Positions 1 through 7,060 of a DNA stretch of 11,206 nt are shown here, in pieces. The notes under the pieces were generated by a model. It was not told where the DNA came from, made no database searches, and was given only the letters and a program-made list of their open reading frames with translations. The stretch's first letter is position 1; each line of letters starts with the position of its first letter. This stretch comes from Alphaproteobacteria bacterium (GTDB lineage Bacteria; Pseudomonadota; Alphaproteobacteria; Micropepsales; Micropepsaceae). The stretch covers positions 1 through 11,206 of the forward strand of contig JAATGK010000396.1 in the NCBI GenBank assembly GCA_015654715.1, in the 5' to 3' direction. The position numbers and the translations under genes were made by a program.

Positions 1-1104
1 ATCGTCCGGCGCGGCATTGTACTGGTCACCATGCAGTATCGGCTTGGGGTATTCGGATTTCTTTCGTCGGCGTCACTGACGGCGGAGTCGCCGCAGCACG
101 CTTCCGGAAACTACGGCCTCATGGACCAGATTGCGGTGCTGAAGTGGGTGAAGGCCAATATCGCCGCCTTTGGTGGCGATCCCGGCAACATCACCCTTTT
201 TGGGCACTCCGCCGGCGGACAGGATGTCGGGCTTCTGATGCTTTCGCCGCAGGCGCATGGTTTGTTCCACAAGGCAATCCTGCAAAGCGGAACGCCGGGC
301 TTCGGTGTGCCGCCGCGCACCTTGGCCGAGAACGAAAAGATCGGTGCCGATCTTCTCCGCCTGATGAATTTGCCGGAAGGTTCGGACGGATTGAAAGCGT
401 TGCGGCAGGCGCCAAGTGCCGCGCTATTGGATGCCACCGACCGATTGCTGCCGACGAGAAACGTCGATGCGAGCTTTATCTGGCTGCAGGCGGTTGTCGA
501 TGGTTGGATCGTGCCGGGTACGCCGGCTCGGCTGCTCGCCGAGGGTAAACAAGCGTCCGTCCCTTTGATCGTCGGTAATTCGGTGCGCGAATTCACGGTC
601 GAGGGGGCGAGGCAATCCGCTCGTGGCTGGGTGGAAGAAATCTTCGGCCGGAACGCGAACGAAGCGCTTGCGTACTATGGTTATTTGGGTTCCGAACCGC
701 CCGCCGACGACCCCGTTCTGGGAAGCATCGTCGACCGCATTTCGGCGGATGTGATTTTCCGCTGTCCGGCAAACTTGGTTTCGGTGCGGCAGCACGCGTT
801 GACACCCAAGGTGTGGCGCTATCAACTCGAAATTGCCAAGCCGGGATTGCCGCAACCGGCCGCTCACGGCTCCGAACTGCCGTTTGTATTCGATGAACCG
901 CCACCGGCGATGGGGGACGCGCAATGGCCACCGCTGGCGGCCTATTGGACCAATTTTGCCAAGACGGGCGATCCCAACGGCGAAGACTTGCCGTTATGGC
1001 CGGCGCTGGGAGAAGAGAACAACTACGTCGCGTTTTCGGCGGATGGTCCGCGATTTGGAACGAATGTGGGCGGCGGTGTTTGTGGGCTTCTCACCAATCC
1101 CTAA
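1..1104 (+). CDS. Carboxylesterase type B, 5' end outside the window
   Basis: Alpha/beta-hydrolase of the carboxylesterase type B family, expected to hydrolyse carboxylic esters. The open frame runs in from the window edge: the residues before the first ATG (31) read IVRRGIVLVT and continue into MQYRLGVFGF, a conserved family stretch, so the ATG at 31 is internal and roughly 100-150 N-terminal residues, including any signal peptide, lie outside. The nucleophile Ser is in GHSAGG (codon 208-210). The acid is probably the Glu of VGNSVREF (codon 589-591), and the His lies in AAHGSELPFVF (codon 865-867), so the triad appears intact. A C-terminal WTNFAKTGDPN motif is typical of the family. It ends 29 bases before the mannanase, so the two are probably cotranscribed. 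By context it may deacylate acetylated glucomannan or a similar hemicellulose, but the real substrate cannot be read from sequence. Confidence 0.93.
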   Translation: MVRRGIVLVTMQYRLGVFGFLSSASLTAESPQHASGNYGLMDQIAVLKWVKANIAAFGGDPGNITLFGHSAGGQDVGLLMLSPQAHGLFHKAILQSGTPGFGVPPRTLAENEKIGADLLRLMNLPEGSDGLKALRQAPSAALLDATDRLLPTRNVDASFIWLQAVVDGWIVPGTPARLLAEGKQASVPLIVGNSVREFTVEGARQSARGWVEEIFGRNANEALAYYGYLGSEPPADDPVLGSIVDRISADVIFRCPANLVSVRQHALTPKVWRYQLEIAKPGLPQPAAHGSELPFVFDEPPPAMGDAQWPPLAAYWTNFAKTGDPNGEDLPLWPALGEENNYVAFSADGPRFGTNVGGGVCGLLTNP

Positions 1105-1133
1105 TTGCTCGCTGCGAATGAAAGGATGTCGAA

Positions 1134-2483
1134 GTGTTGACGAGACGAAATGTGGTGTTGGGTGCAGCCTCATTGGCAACAGTAGGTGAGGGAGCAAACG
1201 CCCTTGCTGCGCCGGCGTTGGGAGACAGCCCCTTCGTGAGAGTGAAGGGGCAGCGCTTCCTGCTCAACGGTGCGCCTTATCGTTATGTGGGTACCAACAT
1301 GTGGTACGGCGCCTACCTCGGCGCGCCGGGCCCCACCGGTAATCGCGACCGTCTGAAGCGCGAACTCGACGCCTTGGCCGCACTCAGAGTTGTCAATCTT
1401 CGCGTACTGGGTGCCTCGGAAAACTCGCCGTTGAAGAACTCGCTGCGGCCCGCGTTTCGTGATTCCTCGAACGCCTATAATGAAGAACTGTTGGTCGGAC
1501 TCGATTTCCTTCTGGCAGAGATGGGCAAACGCGATTTGAAAGCCGTCATATTCCTCAACAATTTTTGGGAGTGGACCGGCGGTATGGTGACGTATCTCTA
1601 TTGGACCAACGGCGGGCATTATTTCGATATGAACGATCCGGCGCATCCTTGGCCGGCGTGGGCCGACTACAGCGCGACGTTCTACCAAAGTGCCAAGGCA
1701 AATGTGCTTTATCGCGAATACATCGCCGCCTTGATCGGCCGGCGCAACAGCATCACCGGTATCGCCTATCGCGACGATCCCGCAATCATGGCATGGCAAT
1801 TGGCGAACGAGCCGCGCCCGGGGGGCAGCCCCGCGAACGCGCCGCCGATGGCGGCGTTCTATGCCTGGGTCGCCGATACCGCCGCGTTCATCCGTTCGCT
1901 GGACGGCAATCATCTTGTGTCGACGGGCAACGAAGGGCTCAGGGGCTGTATGGATGACCGCAATTGTTTGGTCCGGCTCAATGCTCTTTCGGGCGTCGAT
2001 TACATGACCTTTCATATCTGGCCGCTCAACTGGAGCTGGATCGATCCGGCCAATCTGCCGGCCACTTATCCGGCCTGCGAAGCCAATACGCGCGATTACA
2101 TCGCCACCCATCTAGAGATCGCGGCGTCGCTGAACAAGCCTGCCGTGGCCGAGGAGTTCGGCCTTCCGCGTGACGACGGTGGATATGGTTTGACCGTCCC
2201 CACCATCTATCGCGACCGTTATTACAAGCTTGTTTTTGACGCGGTGGAAGCCAGCGCGAGGCAGAACGGGCCGTTTGCCGGAACGAACTTCTGGGCGTGG
2301 GGTGGAACGGGCCGCGCCCAGCACGCCGACTTCAATATGGTGGAGGGCGATACTTCGTTCGTCGGTGATCCCCCGCAGGAGCCGCAAGGCCGCAACTCGG
2401 TTTTCGACACGGATCGCTCGACGCTCGAAATCGTCCGCAGCCATGCCCTGGCGCTGAACAGTATCGACAAGCGGCCGATTTAA
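1134..2483 (+). CDS. GH5 endo-beta-1,4-mannanase, Tat-exported
   Basis: Glycoside hydrolase family 5 protein, best matched by eye to the beta-mannanase subfamily (GH5_7), which cuts internal beta-1,4 bonds of mannan, glucomannan or galactomannan. The N-terminus MLTRRNVVLG with a following hydrophobic, Ala-rich stretch and an ALAAPA cleavage-like site to about residue 27 looks like a twin-arginine signal. Domain features: GTNMWYGAYLG near residues 53-63, Arg in VVNLRVLG (90), acid/base Glu226 in WQLANEP, His294 in TFHIWP, nucleophile Glu341 in AVAEEFG, and Trp in NFWAWGG near 387. The tail VFDTDRSTLEIVRSHA is usual for these mannanases. The 449-residue length fits a single-domain enzyme. The start is GTG at 1134, seven bases after AAAGGA. 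It lies 29 bases after the esterase and 61 bases before the LacI gene, suggesting an operon. Export to the periplasm or outside is inferred. A different GH5 specificity is possible but less likely. Confidence 0.9.
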   Translation: MLTRRNVVLGAASLATVGEGANALAAPALGDSPFVRVKGQRFLLNGAPYRYVGTNMWYGAYLGAPGPTGNRDRLKRELDALAALRVVNLRVLGASENSPLKNSLRPAFRDSSNAYNEELLVGLDFLLAEMGKRDLKAVIFLNNFWEWTGGMVTYLYWTNGGHYFDMNDPAHPWPAWADYSATFYQSAKANVLYREYIAALIGRRNSITGIAYRDDPAIMAWQLANEPRPGGSPANAPPMAAFYAWVADTAAFIRSLDGNHLVSTGNEGLRGCMDDRNCLVRLNALSGVDYMTFHIWPLNWSWIDPANLPATYPACEANTRDYIATHLEIAASLNKPAVAEEFGLPRDDGGYGLTVPTIYRDRYYKLVFDAVEASARQNGPFAGTNFWAWGGTGRAQHADFNMVEGDTSFVGDPPQEPQGRNSVFDTDRSTLEIVRSHALALNSIDKRPI

Positions 2484-2544
2484 GGTGGGCATCGAAAACA
2501 ACGTCGCACAGGGCCCTAAGAAACATTAATGCGGCGAGGACAAG

Positions 2545-3609
2545 ATGATGAGCGAGCGGTCCCCGGACGACATGTTGCCACCGCGAAAGCGGGTCAACAT
2601 CTACGACGTTGCCAAATACGCGAAGGTCTCGACCAAGACCGTCTCGAAAGTCGTCAACCATCAGCCCGAGGTAAGCCAGAAAACGCGTGCACGCGTTTTG
2701 GATGCCGTCGTATCTCTCGGCTACAAGCCAAACCTGCAGGCGCGTCATTTGGCGAGCGAACGGCCCACCATGCTCGCTCTTTTCTGTGATGAGCCCGCCG
2801 CAGGTTCCGGTTACATCGGGCGGCTGCAGACCGGGGCGCTATCGTTCTGTCACCAGGAGGGGTTTCACCTCGTCGTGGAATGTGTTCCGTCCGGCGTCGA
2901 CAGCACCGAGCATGTGAAACGGCTCGTGGCCGGGTCGTGTCTTGCGGGGGCTATCCTGACGCCGCCGCTATGCGACGATCAAAATCTGATCGATATCCTG
3001 GAAGATGCCGAAGCGCCTGTCGCGCGAATTTCGCCTTCGCAAAGTGGTTTGTCACATATCGACGTCGATATCGATAACTTCAAGGCGGCGTATGAGATGA
3101 CGAACTATCTTATCGGACTTGGTCACCGTCGAATAGCGATCGTGAGAGGGGCAACCGGCCATGCCGATGCCGGGCGGCGCTATGACGGATATCTTGCAGC
3201 ATTGTCCGATGCCGGCTTGTCTGTGGAAGAGAATCTGCAGGTGCAGGGAAATTACACCTACAAATCGGGATTCGATGCAGGAAACGACTTGTTGTCCTTG
3301 CCGAGGCGTCCAACGGCGATCTTCGCCTGCAATGACGATATGGCGGCCGGCGTGGTCGCCGTCTCGCTCAAGTTCAATCTGGCGGTCCCGCACGACTTGT
3401 CGGTGGCCGGATTTGATGACGGCTGGTTTTCGCGGGCGGTGTGGCCGCGGTTGACAAAATGTCGGCAGCCGGTTTCGGGAATGGCCGCGGCCGCGGCGGC
3501 GGCGCTGACAAGTGATGCCGTCACCCAGGTGAACAAGAACAGCATTTGCCTCCCGCATCGGATCGTCGTTCGCGGCACGACGGCTTCACCTTTGCGGGCA
3601 GCCGATTGA
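2545..3609 (+). CDS. LacI-family transcriptional regulator
   Basis: Sugar-responsive repressor of the LacI/GalR family, acting in the cytoplasm on operator DNA. The N-terminal helix-turn-helix spans about residues 17-38 (VNIYDVAKYAKVSTKTVSKV), followed by VSQKTRARVLDAVVSLGYKPN and a hinge helix around QARHLASER (65-73). Residues about 75-345 form the periplasmic-binding-like ligand domain, with LGHRRIAIVRG near 192-202, FACNDDMAAGVV near 260-271 and DLSVAGFDD near 284-292. The length of 354 is usual. Two ATGs are adjacent at 2545 and 2548; GAGGA at 2536-2540 is spaced four bases from the first and seven from the second, so 2548 may be the true start. It follows the mannanase on the same strand and probably controls this locus. 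Its ligand is likely a manno-oligosaccharide or mannose-type sugar (inference from neighbours). A candidate operator lies at 5647-5662. No obvious terminator separates it from the convergent gene. Confidence 0.92.
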   Translation: MMSERSPDDMLPPRKRVNIYDVAKYAKVSTKTVSKVVNHQPEVSQKTRARVLDAVVSLGYKPNLQARHLASERPTMLALFCDEPAAGSGYIGRLQTGALSFCHQEGFHLVVECVPSGVDSTEHVKRLVAGSCLAGAILTPPLCDDQNLIDILEDAEAPVARISPSQSGLSHIDVDIDNFKAAYEMTNYLIGLGHRRIAIVRGATGHADAGRRYDGYLAALSDAGLSVEENLQVQGNYTYKSGFDAGNDLLSLPRRPTAIFACNDDMAAGVVAVSLKFNLAVPHDLSVAGFDDGWFSRAVWPRLTKCRQPVSGMAAAAAAALTSDAVTQVNKNSICLPHRIVVRGTTASPLRAAD

Positions 3610-3634
3610 CCGGCATTTGCTGTTCTCTCCGGCG

Positions 3635-5497
3635 CTAGTTGTAGGAGAATTCCGCTCGCCCGAGTTGGTATTGGCCGCTGCCGAACACGATCTTCAGGTA
3701 TTGGTCGGCGCCATCGCTGTCGCCGTGATAAAGTGTCGGCGTCCAGTAATCGTAATTTGTTTCCTTGTAGGGAAATTGTTTGACGTTCGGAACCAGCGCG
3801 GACCACTGATGGCCGTCAGTCGAAACGAAAAATTGCAGGTTACCGGCTGTCGAACGTTGGAAGGCATAGAGGTCGAGCGACTTCAATCCTCCCGGAATGT
3901 GGTAGACGATCTCGGAGCCTTGTTCTCCTGCCAATCGAGACGGCAACTCCTTGAAGCTGCGATCTCCGCCGGTACTGATTTGCACGTTCTTAGACGACAG
4001 CGCCTTCGAGAGATCCTGCATTCTGTCGACCATAAGCCGGCGGGAAACGAGAATGGGCCCGACCGCATTTGACGGAGCGGAGATGCCCGCAGAGTTGCGC
4101 GCGCGCACCCGGTAATAATGGCGGCTGCCGACTTTTGCGGTTTCGTCGTTGAAAGTAGGAAAATAGGGCTGAGCCGTCTCGGGGACATTTGTGGCAAGGA
4201 CGGCCCACGCTCCCGTCGGTGTATTCGCGCGTTCTATGTCATAGCCGCTTGCGCCGGGCGAACCGCGCCACCAAATCGCGCCAGCGTCGTTTTGGGAAGG
4301 CATCTGCGGTGCTGGCGGCAGACCAATGGCGGGAACGTCCTTTCCTTGAATGGCGAAGGCCATCTTCCTCACAAAGTCCAATAGGGCTGTTTCGTTATAG
4401 GCCTCCCCGGAGGCAAAACCGGGCCAAAGGAATGCCCTGTACAGATTGTTTCCGGCCGGCTCGGTGTGCCAATAGAACCCGCCGTCGTCGTTGTGAAAGC
4501 GTAGGCTCCACAATAACGCCCCGGCAACGTCTTGTTGCGCCGAAACGATTTTGTCGATGGCCGCTTTGTTGTCGGGCAGCGGGGCAAAGCCGAATTCGCC
4601 GACAATGTAGACTTTCTGGCGTTTGATGGCGTCGATATTGGCCTGAATGTGCGCCGGAATGGACGTCGTGTCGGACTCATAGTGGTGGGTGGTGACGATA
4701 TCGATGCTCGCTTCGGTCAACGCGCCGGACTGCACCGAGGGGTAGCGGTTCGAGATGTCACCTCTGCTGCCGTCCATGACCAAATGGTTGCCGTCAATTG
4801 ATTTGATGTATCGCGCAATCCGCTTCGTCCAGGAAAATGGCGCCGACAGCTCGTTGCCTGTTTCCCAGCATAGAATGGCTTTGTCGTCCTTGTACTTGAC
4901 GCCCGTGACCGTGTTGGTGCGCTCGAGCAGGTGCCGGATCGTCACTTCGAAATCCGCAATGAGCTGCTCATCGGTCCAGAACTGATCCGGCGTCTTGCCG
5001 CGGAAGGCGGCGTATTGCGGACGGCCTCCCATCCAAGGCCAGTTGTTGACGAGTGGAAATATGATGCGGATGCCATAATGATTGGCCAGCGCCATCATCA
5101 AATCCAGCCGTTTGAACGCCTCTTCGTTGAACGTTCCGGGAGCGAGCACATAGGTGGGGGCATCGGGCGGGAACTCGGTGTTTTTGACAGGCACGGTATA
5201 GATCCTGATCACCTGTCCGCCCATCTGTGCGACCGTCTGGAAAACGTCGCGCATTTCATATTCGGTTGGGAGGCGGTAAGGATTGGTCTGCCTAAAGCGC
5301 ATATCGTCTTCGATATAATTCAGGTTCGGTACGTTGTACGAAAGAAAGCGAAGCGTCTTCGCGCCGTCTTTCAACATACCGTTTTCGGCGGTTACAAAAT
5401 GGTCGAACGCGTCGGCCCGTGCTAAGGCAAGGCTGATGGTTACGACAGCCAATCCCAATGCAACGATCCGTGCAGATGCTGAAATCATGTTGGTCAT
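3635..5497 (-). CDS. Secreted multidomain GH5-type glycoside hydrolase
   Basis: Large (620 aa) secreted protein with a GH5-like TIM-barrel catalytic domain. A Sec-type signal peptide covers about residues 1-29 (hydrophobic IVALGLAVVTISLALA, then ARADA). The catalytic domain runs to about 385: FLSYNVPNLN (51-60), acid/base Glu216 in CWETGNELS, THHYES (270-275) and nucleophile Glu301 in YIVGEFGF. Residues about 391-485 resemble a fibronectin type III module (SGYDIERA..GAW, HYYRVRARNSAG, PSNAVGP). The last ~130 residues, with SLDLYAFQR and LQFFVSTDGHQW, look like a beta-sandwich of F5/8-type or carbohydrate-binding character. Substrate is not certain: a mannan-related role follows from the neighbouring mannanase. 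The start is ATG at 5497; ATG 5488 is an in-frame alternative, and the upstream GGGCGGA is only a weak ribosome site. It converges on the LacI gene with 25 bases between stops, so it has its own promoter. Confidence 0.85.
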   Translation of the reverse strand: MTNMISASARIVALGLAVVTISLALARADAFDHFVTAENGMLKDGAKTLRFLSYNVPNLNYIEDDMRFRQTNPYRLPTEYEMRDVFQTVAQMGGQVIRIYTVPVKNTEFPPDAPTYVLAPGTFNEEAFKRLDLMMALANHYGIRIIFPLVNNWPWMGGRPQYAAFRGKTPDQFWTDEQLIADFEVTIRHLLERTNTVTGVKYKDDKAILCWETGNELSAPFSWTKRIARYIKSIDGNHLVMDGSRGDISNRYPSVQSGALTEASIDIVTTHHYESDTTSIPAHIQANIDAIKRQKVYIVGEFGFAPLPDNKAAIDKIVSAQQDVAGALLWSLRFHNDDGGFYWHTEPAGNNLYRAFLWPGFASGEAYNETALLDFVRKMAFAIQGKDVPAIGLPPAPQMPSQNDAGAIWWRGSPGASGYDIERANTPTGAWAVLATNVPETAQPYFPTFNDETAKVGSRHYYRVRARNSAGISAPSNAVGPILVSRRLMVDRMQDLSKALSSKNVQISTGGDRSFKELPSRLAGEQGSEIVYHIPGGLKSLDLYAFQRSTAGNLQFFVSTDGHQWSALVPNVKQFPYKETNYDYWTPTLYHGDSDGADQYLKIVFGSGQYQLGRAEFSYN

Positions 5498-5550
5498 ATC
5501 GTCCGCCCGCTGAGGAAGTACCGGCGTTCCCGGTGATGGTCATCGAACCC

Positions 5551-5556
5551 ATCATA
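5551..5556 (-). promoter_or_regulatory. Candidate -10 box of the large GH5 gene
   Basis: Read on the - strand this is TATGAT, five of six matches to the sigma-70 consensus TATAAT, about 54 bases before the ATG at 5497. No convincing -35 is present 16-18 bases upstream, which would fit a promoter that needs an activator or simply a non-consensus alphaproteobacterial promoter. This is a suggestion from sequence only. Confidence 0.35.
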
Positions 5557-5582
5557 CCTCGCAGGGCGGCAATTTTGACAGT

Positions 5583-5599
5583 CTCGCATGTGATGCGAG
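5583..5599. promoter_or_regulatory. Perfect 17-base palindrome CTCGCATGTGATGCGAG
   Basis: Two perfect 7-base arms, CTCGCAT and ATGCGAG, flank GTG. A third copy of the right arm, ATGCGAG, follows at 5607-5613, 14 bases further on in direct orientation. The palindrome sits about 27 bases upstream of the candidate -10 of the large GH5 gene, a fitting place for an activator or repressor. There is no T-tract, so a terminator is unlikely. The binding protein is unknown. Confidence 0.45.
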
Positions 5600-5646
5600 G
5601 TTGGGGATGCGAGATATTTTCGACCGCTCGCTGCCGAAGACGCGTG

Positions 5647-5662
5647 CCGTAACCGCTTACGG
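5647..5662. promoter_or_regulatory. Candidate LacI-family operator
   Basis: CCGTAACCGCTTACGG has perfect 6-base arms (CCGTAA/TTACGG) and a C-G step exactly at the centre, where the hinge helices of LacI-family proteins bend the DNA. The inner GTAACCGCTTAC is one base from a full palindrome. The site lies about 150 bases before the start of the large GH5 gene and outside any intact gene, and a LacI regulator is encoded in the same locus. That this regulator binds it is inference. The distance from the candidate -10 (about 90 bases) is large for simple repression, so a more distant promoter or DNA looping may be involved. Confidence 0.5.
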
Positions 5663-5683
5663 ACACGTAGTAGGCGTACGCGC

Positions 5684-5926
5684 AAGGCTGAATATTGGGC
5701 CGGACGGCCGGAGCATTTCAAGGACTTCCGTTCGATCGACTTGTCCCAGCTTGAGCCACTGACAATTGCTGGCGTCACATTCCTCTCCGTACAGAAAGGC
5801 TCCGACGCGGTTCAGGCCCAAACACCGCCTGCCGGAATGGACGTCATCGATTTCGGCGATGAACAGGCCGATTTCGACGACACCGCAGCCATTCTCATCG
5901 TGAGCGATCTATGGCACGGGCGCTGA
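5684..5926 (+). pseudogene. Fragment of a TPR/glycosyltransferase-type protein
   Basis: About 80 residues in one frame, from KAEYWAGRPEHF through RSIDLSQLEPL, GVTFLSVQKGSDAVQAQ and ADFDDTAAILIVSDL to a TGA. The pattern matches a stretch found in many proteobacterial tetratricopeptide-repeat proteins with a glycosyltransferase-9-like C-terminal part: VWAGxPxHxxDRxRS, then GVxFxSLQKG, then DFxDTAALIxxLDLV. In those proteins the chain goes on to VDTAVAHLAGALG, which is missing here, and the several hundred residues before VWAG are also missing. A TTG at 5741 could start a 61-residue peptide, but no ribosome site supports it. It is best read as a relic of an earlier gene. The match was recognised by eye and needs a protein search. 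Confidence 0.55.
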
Positions 5927-6073
5927 AGGCGTGGTGACGCCCCCCTGATGACACGCCAACACTGTTTTGATGCGAACGACTAAGTATCTAAAAATTGTGG
6001 AAGAAAACTGGTGTGGAGGTGGGCATAGAATAAATGTTATTAACCCATTCGAATTGAACAAACGGGAGACTGC

Positions 6074-7060
6074 ATGCCCAAAGTGGCGATACTCGACGAC
6101 TATGCCGGCGTTGCCCTAGAGCTCGACGACTGGGCGCCTGTGCGGAGCAGGGCGGACGTTACGGTTTTCGGCCATCATCTCACCGAGAACGAGGCCGTAA
6201 AGGCGCTGCAGCCATTCGACGTGGTTTGCACTCTGCGCGAGCGTATGGCCTTTCCGCGCACGCTGATCGAGCGGCTGCCGAATCTGAAACTGATCACGAT
6301 TGTCGGCAGGAGCCTGCCGAACCTGGACATGGCCGCCGCCAGCGAACGAGGCATCCTTGTGGCCCACCCGAACTTCGCCAACCCAAAATTTGCCGCTGCC
6401 AGCAATGGTACTCCGGAGCTGGCATGGGGGTTGATGATCGCGACGGTGCGCAACTTGGCCGAAGAACATCGACAGATGCGCGAGGGCGGGTGGCAGACCT
6501 CCACAGGCATCACTCTGGACGGAAAAACGCTCGGCCTTCTCGGTCTCGGCAGGATCGGCAAGCGCATGACCGAATACGCGAAGGTGTTCGGGATGGAGGT
6601 TATCGCCTGGAGCCAGAATCTAACTGATGAGGCTGCGGCGGCGGTTGGCGTGCGCCGGGTGGAGAAAGCGGCTCTCTTTGAAGACGCCGACGTGGTTTCC
6701 ATTCACTTGGTGCTGTCGGAGCGCACGCGAGGTCTCGTCGCCGGATCCGAGCTGGCACTGATGAAGCCGAGCGCCTATCTGATCAACACGTCCAGAGGCC
6801 CGATCGTCGATGAGGCGGCTCTTGTCGCCGCGCTCAGAGCCGGACGGATTGCCGGTGCGGGATTGGACGTCTTTGACACCGAGCCGCTGCCACCCGACCA
6901 CCCATTGCGGTTTTTGCCGAACGTGACGTTGTCTCCCCATCTTGGGTACGTCACCCATGAACTACTGGGCGCCGTCTATTCCGACACCGTGGAAGCTGTG
7001 GCGGCTTGGTTGGATGGAAATCCGGTTCGGATTGTGAACTACGAGGCGTTGCAGCGCTAA
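6074..7060 (+). CDS. D-2-hydroxyacid dehydrogenase, NAD(P)-dependent
   Basis: Member of the D-isomer-specific 2-hydroxyacid dehydrogenase family, which interconverts 2-oxoacids and D-2-hydroxyacids with NAD(P)H in the cytoplasm. Seen in the sequence: Rossmann motif GLGRIG (157-162), KPSAYLINTSRGPIVDE with catalytic Arg241, AGLDVFDTEPLP with Glu270, and LSPHLGYVTHE with His289. The triad is complete, and 328 residues is the usual length. The substrate-domain segment around 96-112 (AHPNFANPKFAAASNG) appears longer than in phosphoglycerate or lactate dehydrogenases. It is annotated elsewhere for such sequences only at family level, so the substrate is unknown. The start is ATG 6074 with GGGAG five bases before it. 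The stop codon overlaps the stop of the convergent HxlR regulator gene. No clear operon partner is present on the + strand. Confidence 0.93.
   Translation: MPKVAILDDYAGVALELDDWAPVRSRADVTVFGHHLTENEAVKALQPFDVVCTLRERMAFPRTLIERLPNLKLITIVGRSLPNLDMAAASERGILVAHPNFANPKFAAASNGTPELAWGLMIATVRNLAEEHRQMREGGWQTSTGITLDGKTLGLLGLGRIGKRMTEYAKVFGMEVIAWSQNLTDEAAAAVGVRRVEKAALFEDADVVSIHLVLSERTRGLVAGSELALMKPSAYLINTSRGPIVDEAALVAALRAGRIAGAGLDVFDTEPLPPDHPLRFLPNVTLSPHLGYVTHELLGAVYSDTVEAVAAWLDGNPVRIVNYEALQR

Larger units (their letters stand above)
5498..6073. other. 576-base intergenic region with palindromes and a gene remnant
   Basis: This gap between the divergent large GH5 gene and the dehydrogenase gene has no complete gene. 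From left to right it holds a -10-like TATGAT on the - strand (5551-5556), a perfect 17-base palindrome (5583-5599) with a third half-site after it, a LacI-type palindrome (5647-5662), a decayed glycosyltransferase-type fragment (about 5684-5926), and an A+T-richer stretch at 5980-6060 that presumably carries the promoter of the dehydrogenase gene. TAGAAT at 6026-6031 is a possible -10, but no good -35 was seen at the right distance. Confidence 0.6.

Noticed and set aside
1170..2111. Long - strand open frame (313 codons) opposite the mannanase
   Set aside because: It lies wholly antisense to a clear GH5 gene, is rich in Arg and His as expected from a mirrored high-G+C frame, and shows no family motif.
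2513..2518. GGGCCC palindrome before the LacI gene as an operator
   Set aside because: Too short and unlike LacI-family sites; such hexamers are expected by chance in G+C-rich DNA.
3610..3634. Possible bidirectional terminator between the LacI and large GH5 genes
   Set aside because: Only a 4-base CCGG self-complementarity and no A/T tracts in the 25 bases between the stops.
5575..5580. Perfect TTGACA on the + strand
   Set aside because: No -10-like hexamer 16-18 bases downstream, and no intact + strand gene follows until 6074.
5928..5941. GGCGT/ACGCC hairpin after the glycosyltransferase relic
   Set aside because: Only five base pairs and no T-tract, so not supported as a terminator.
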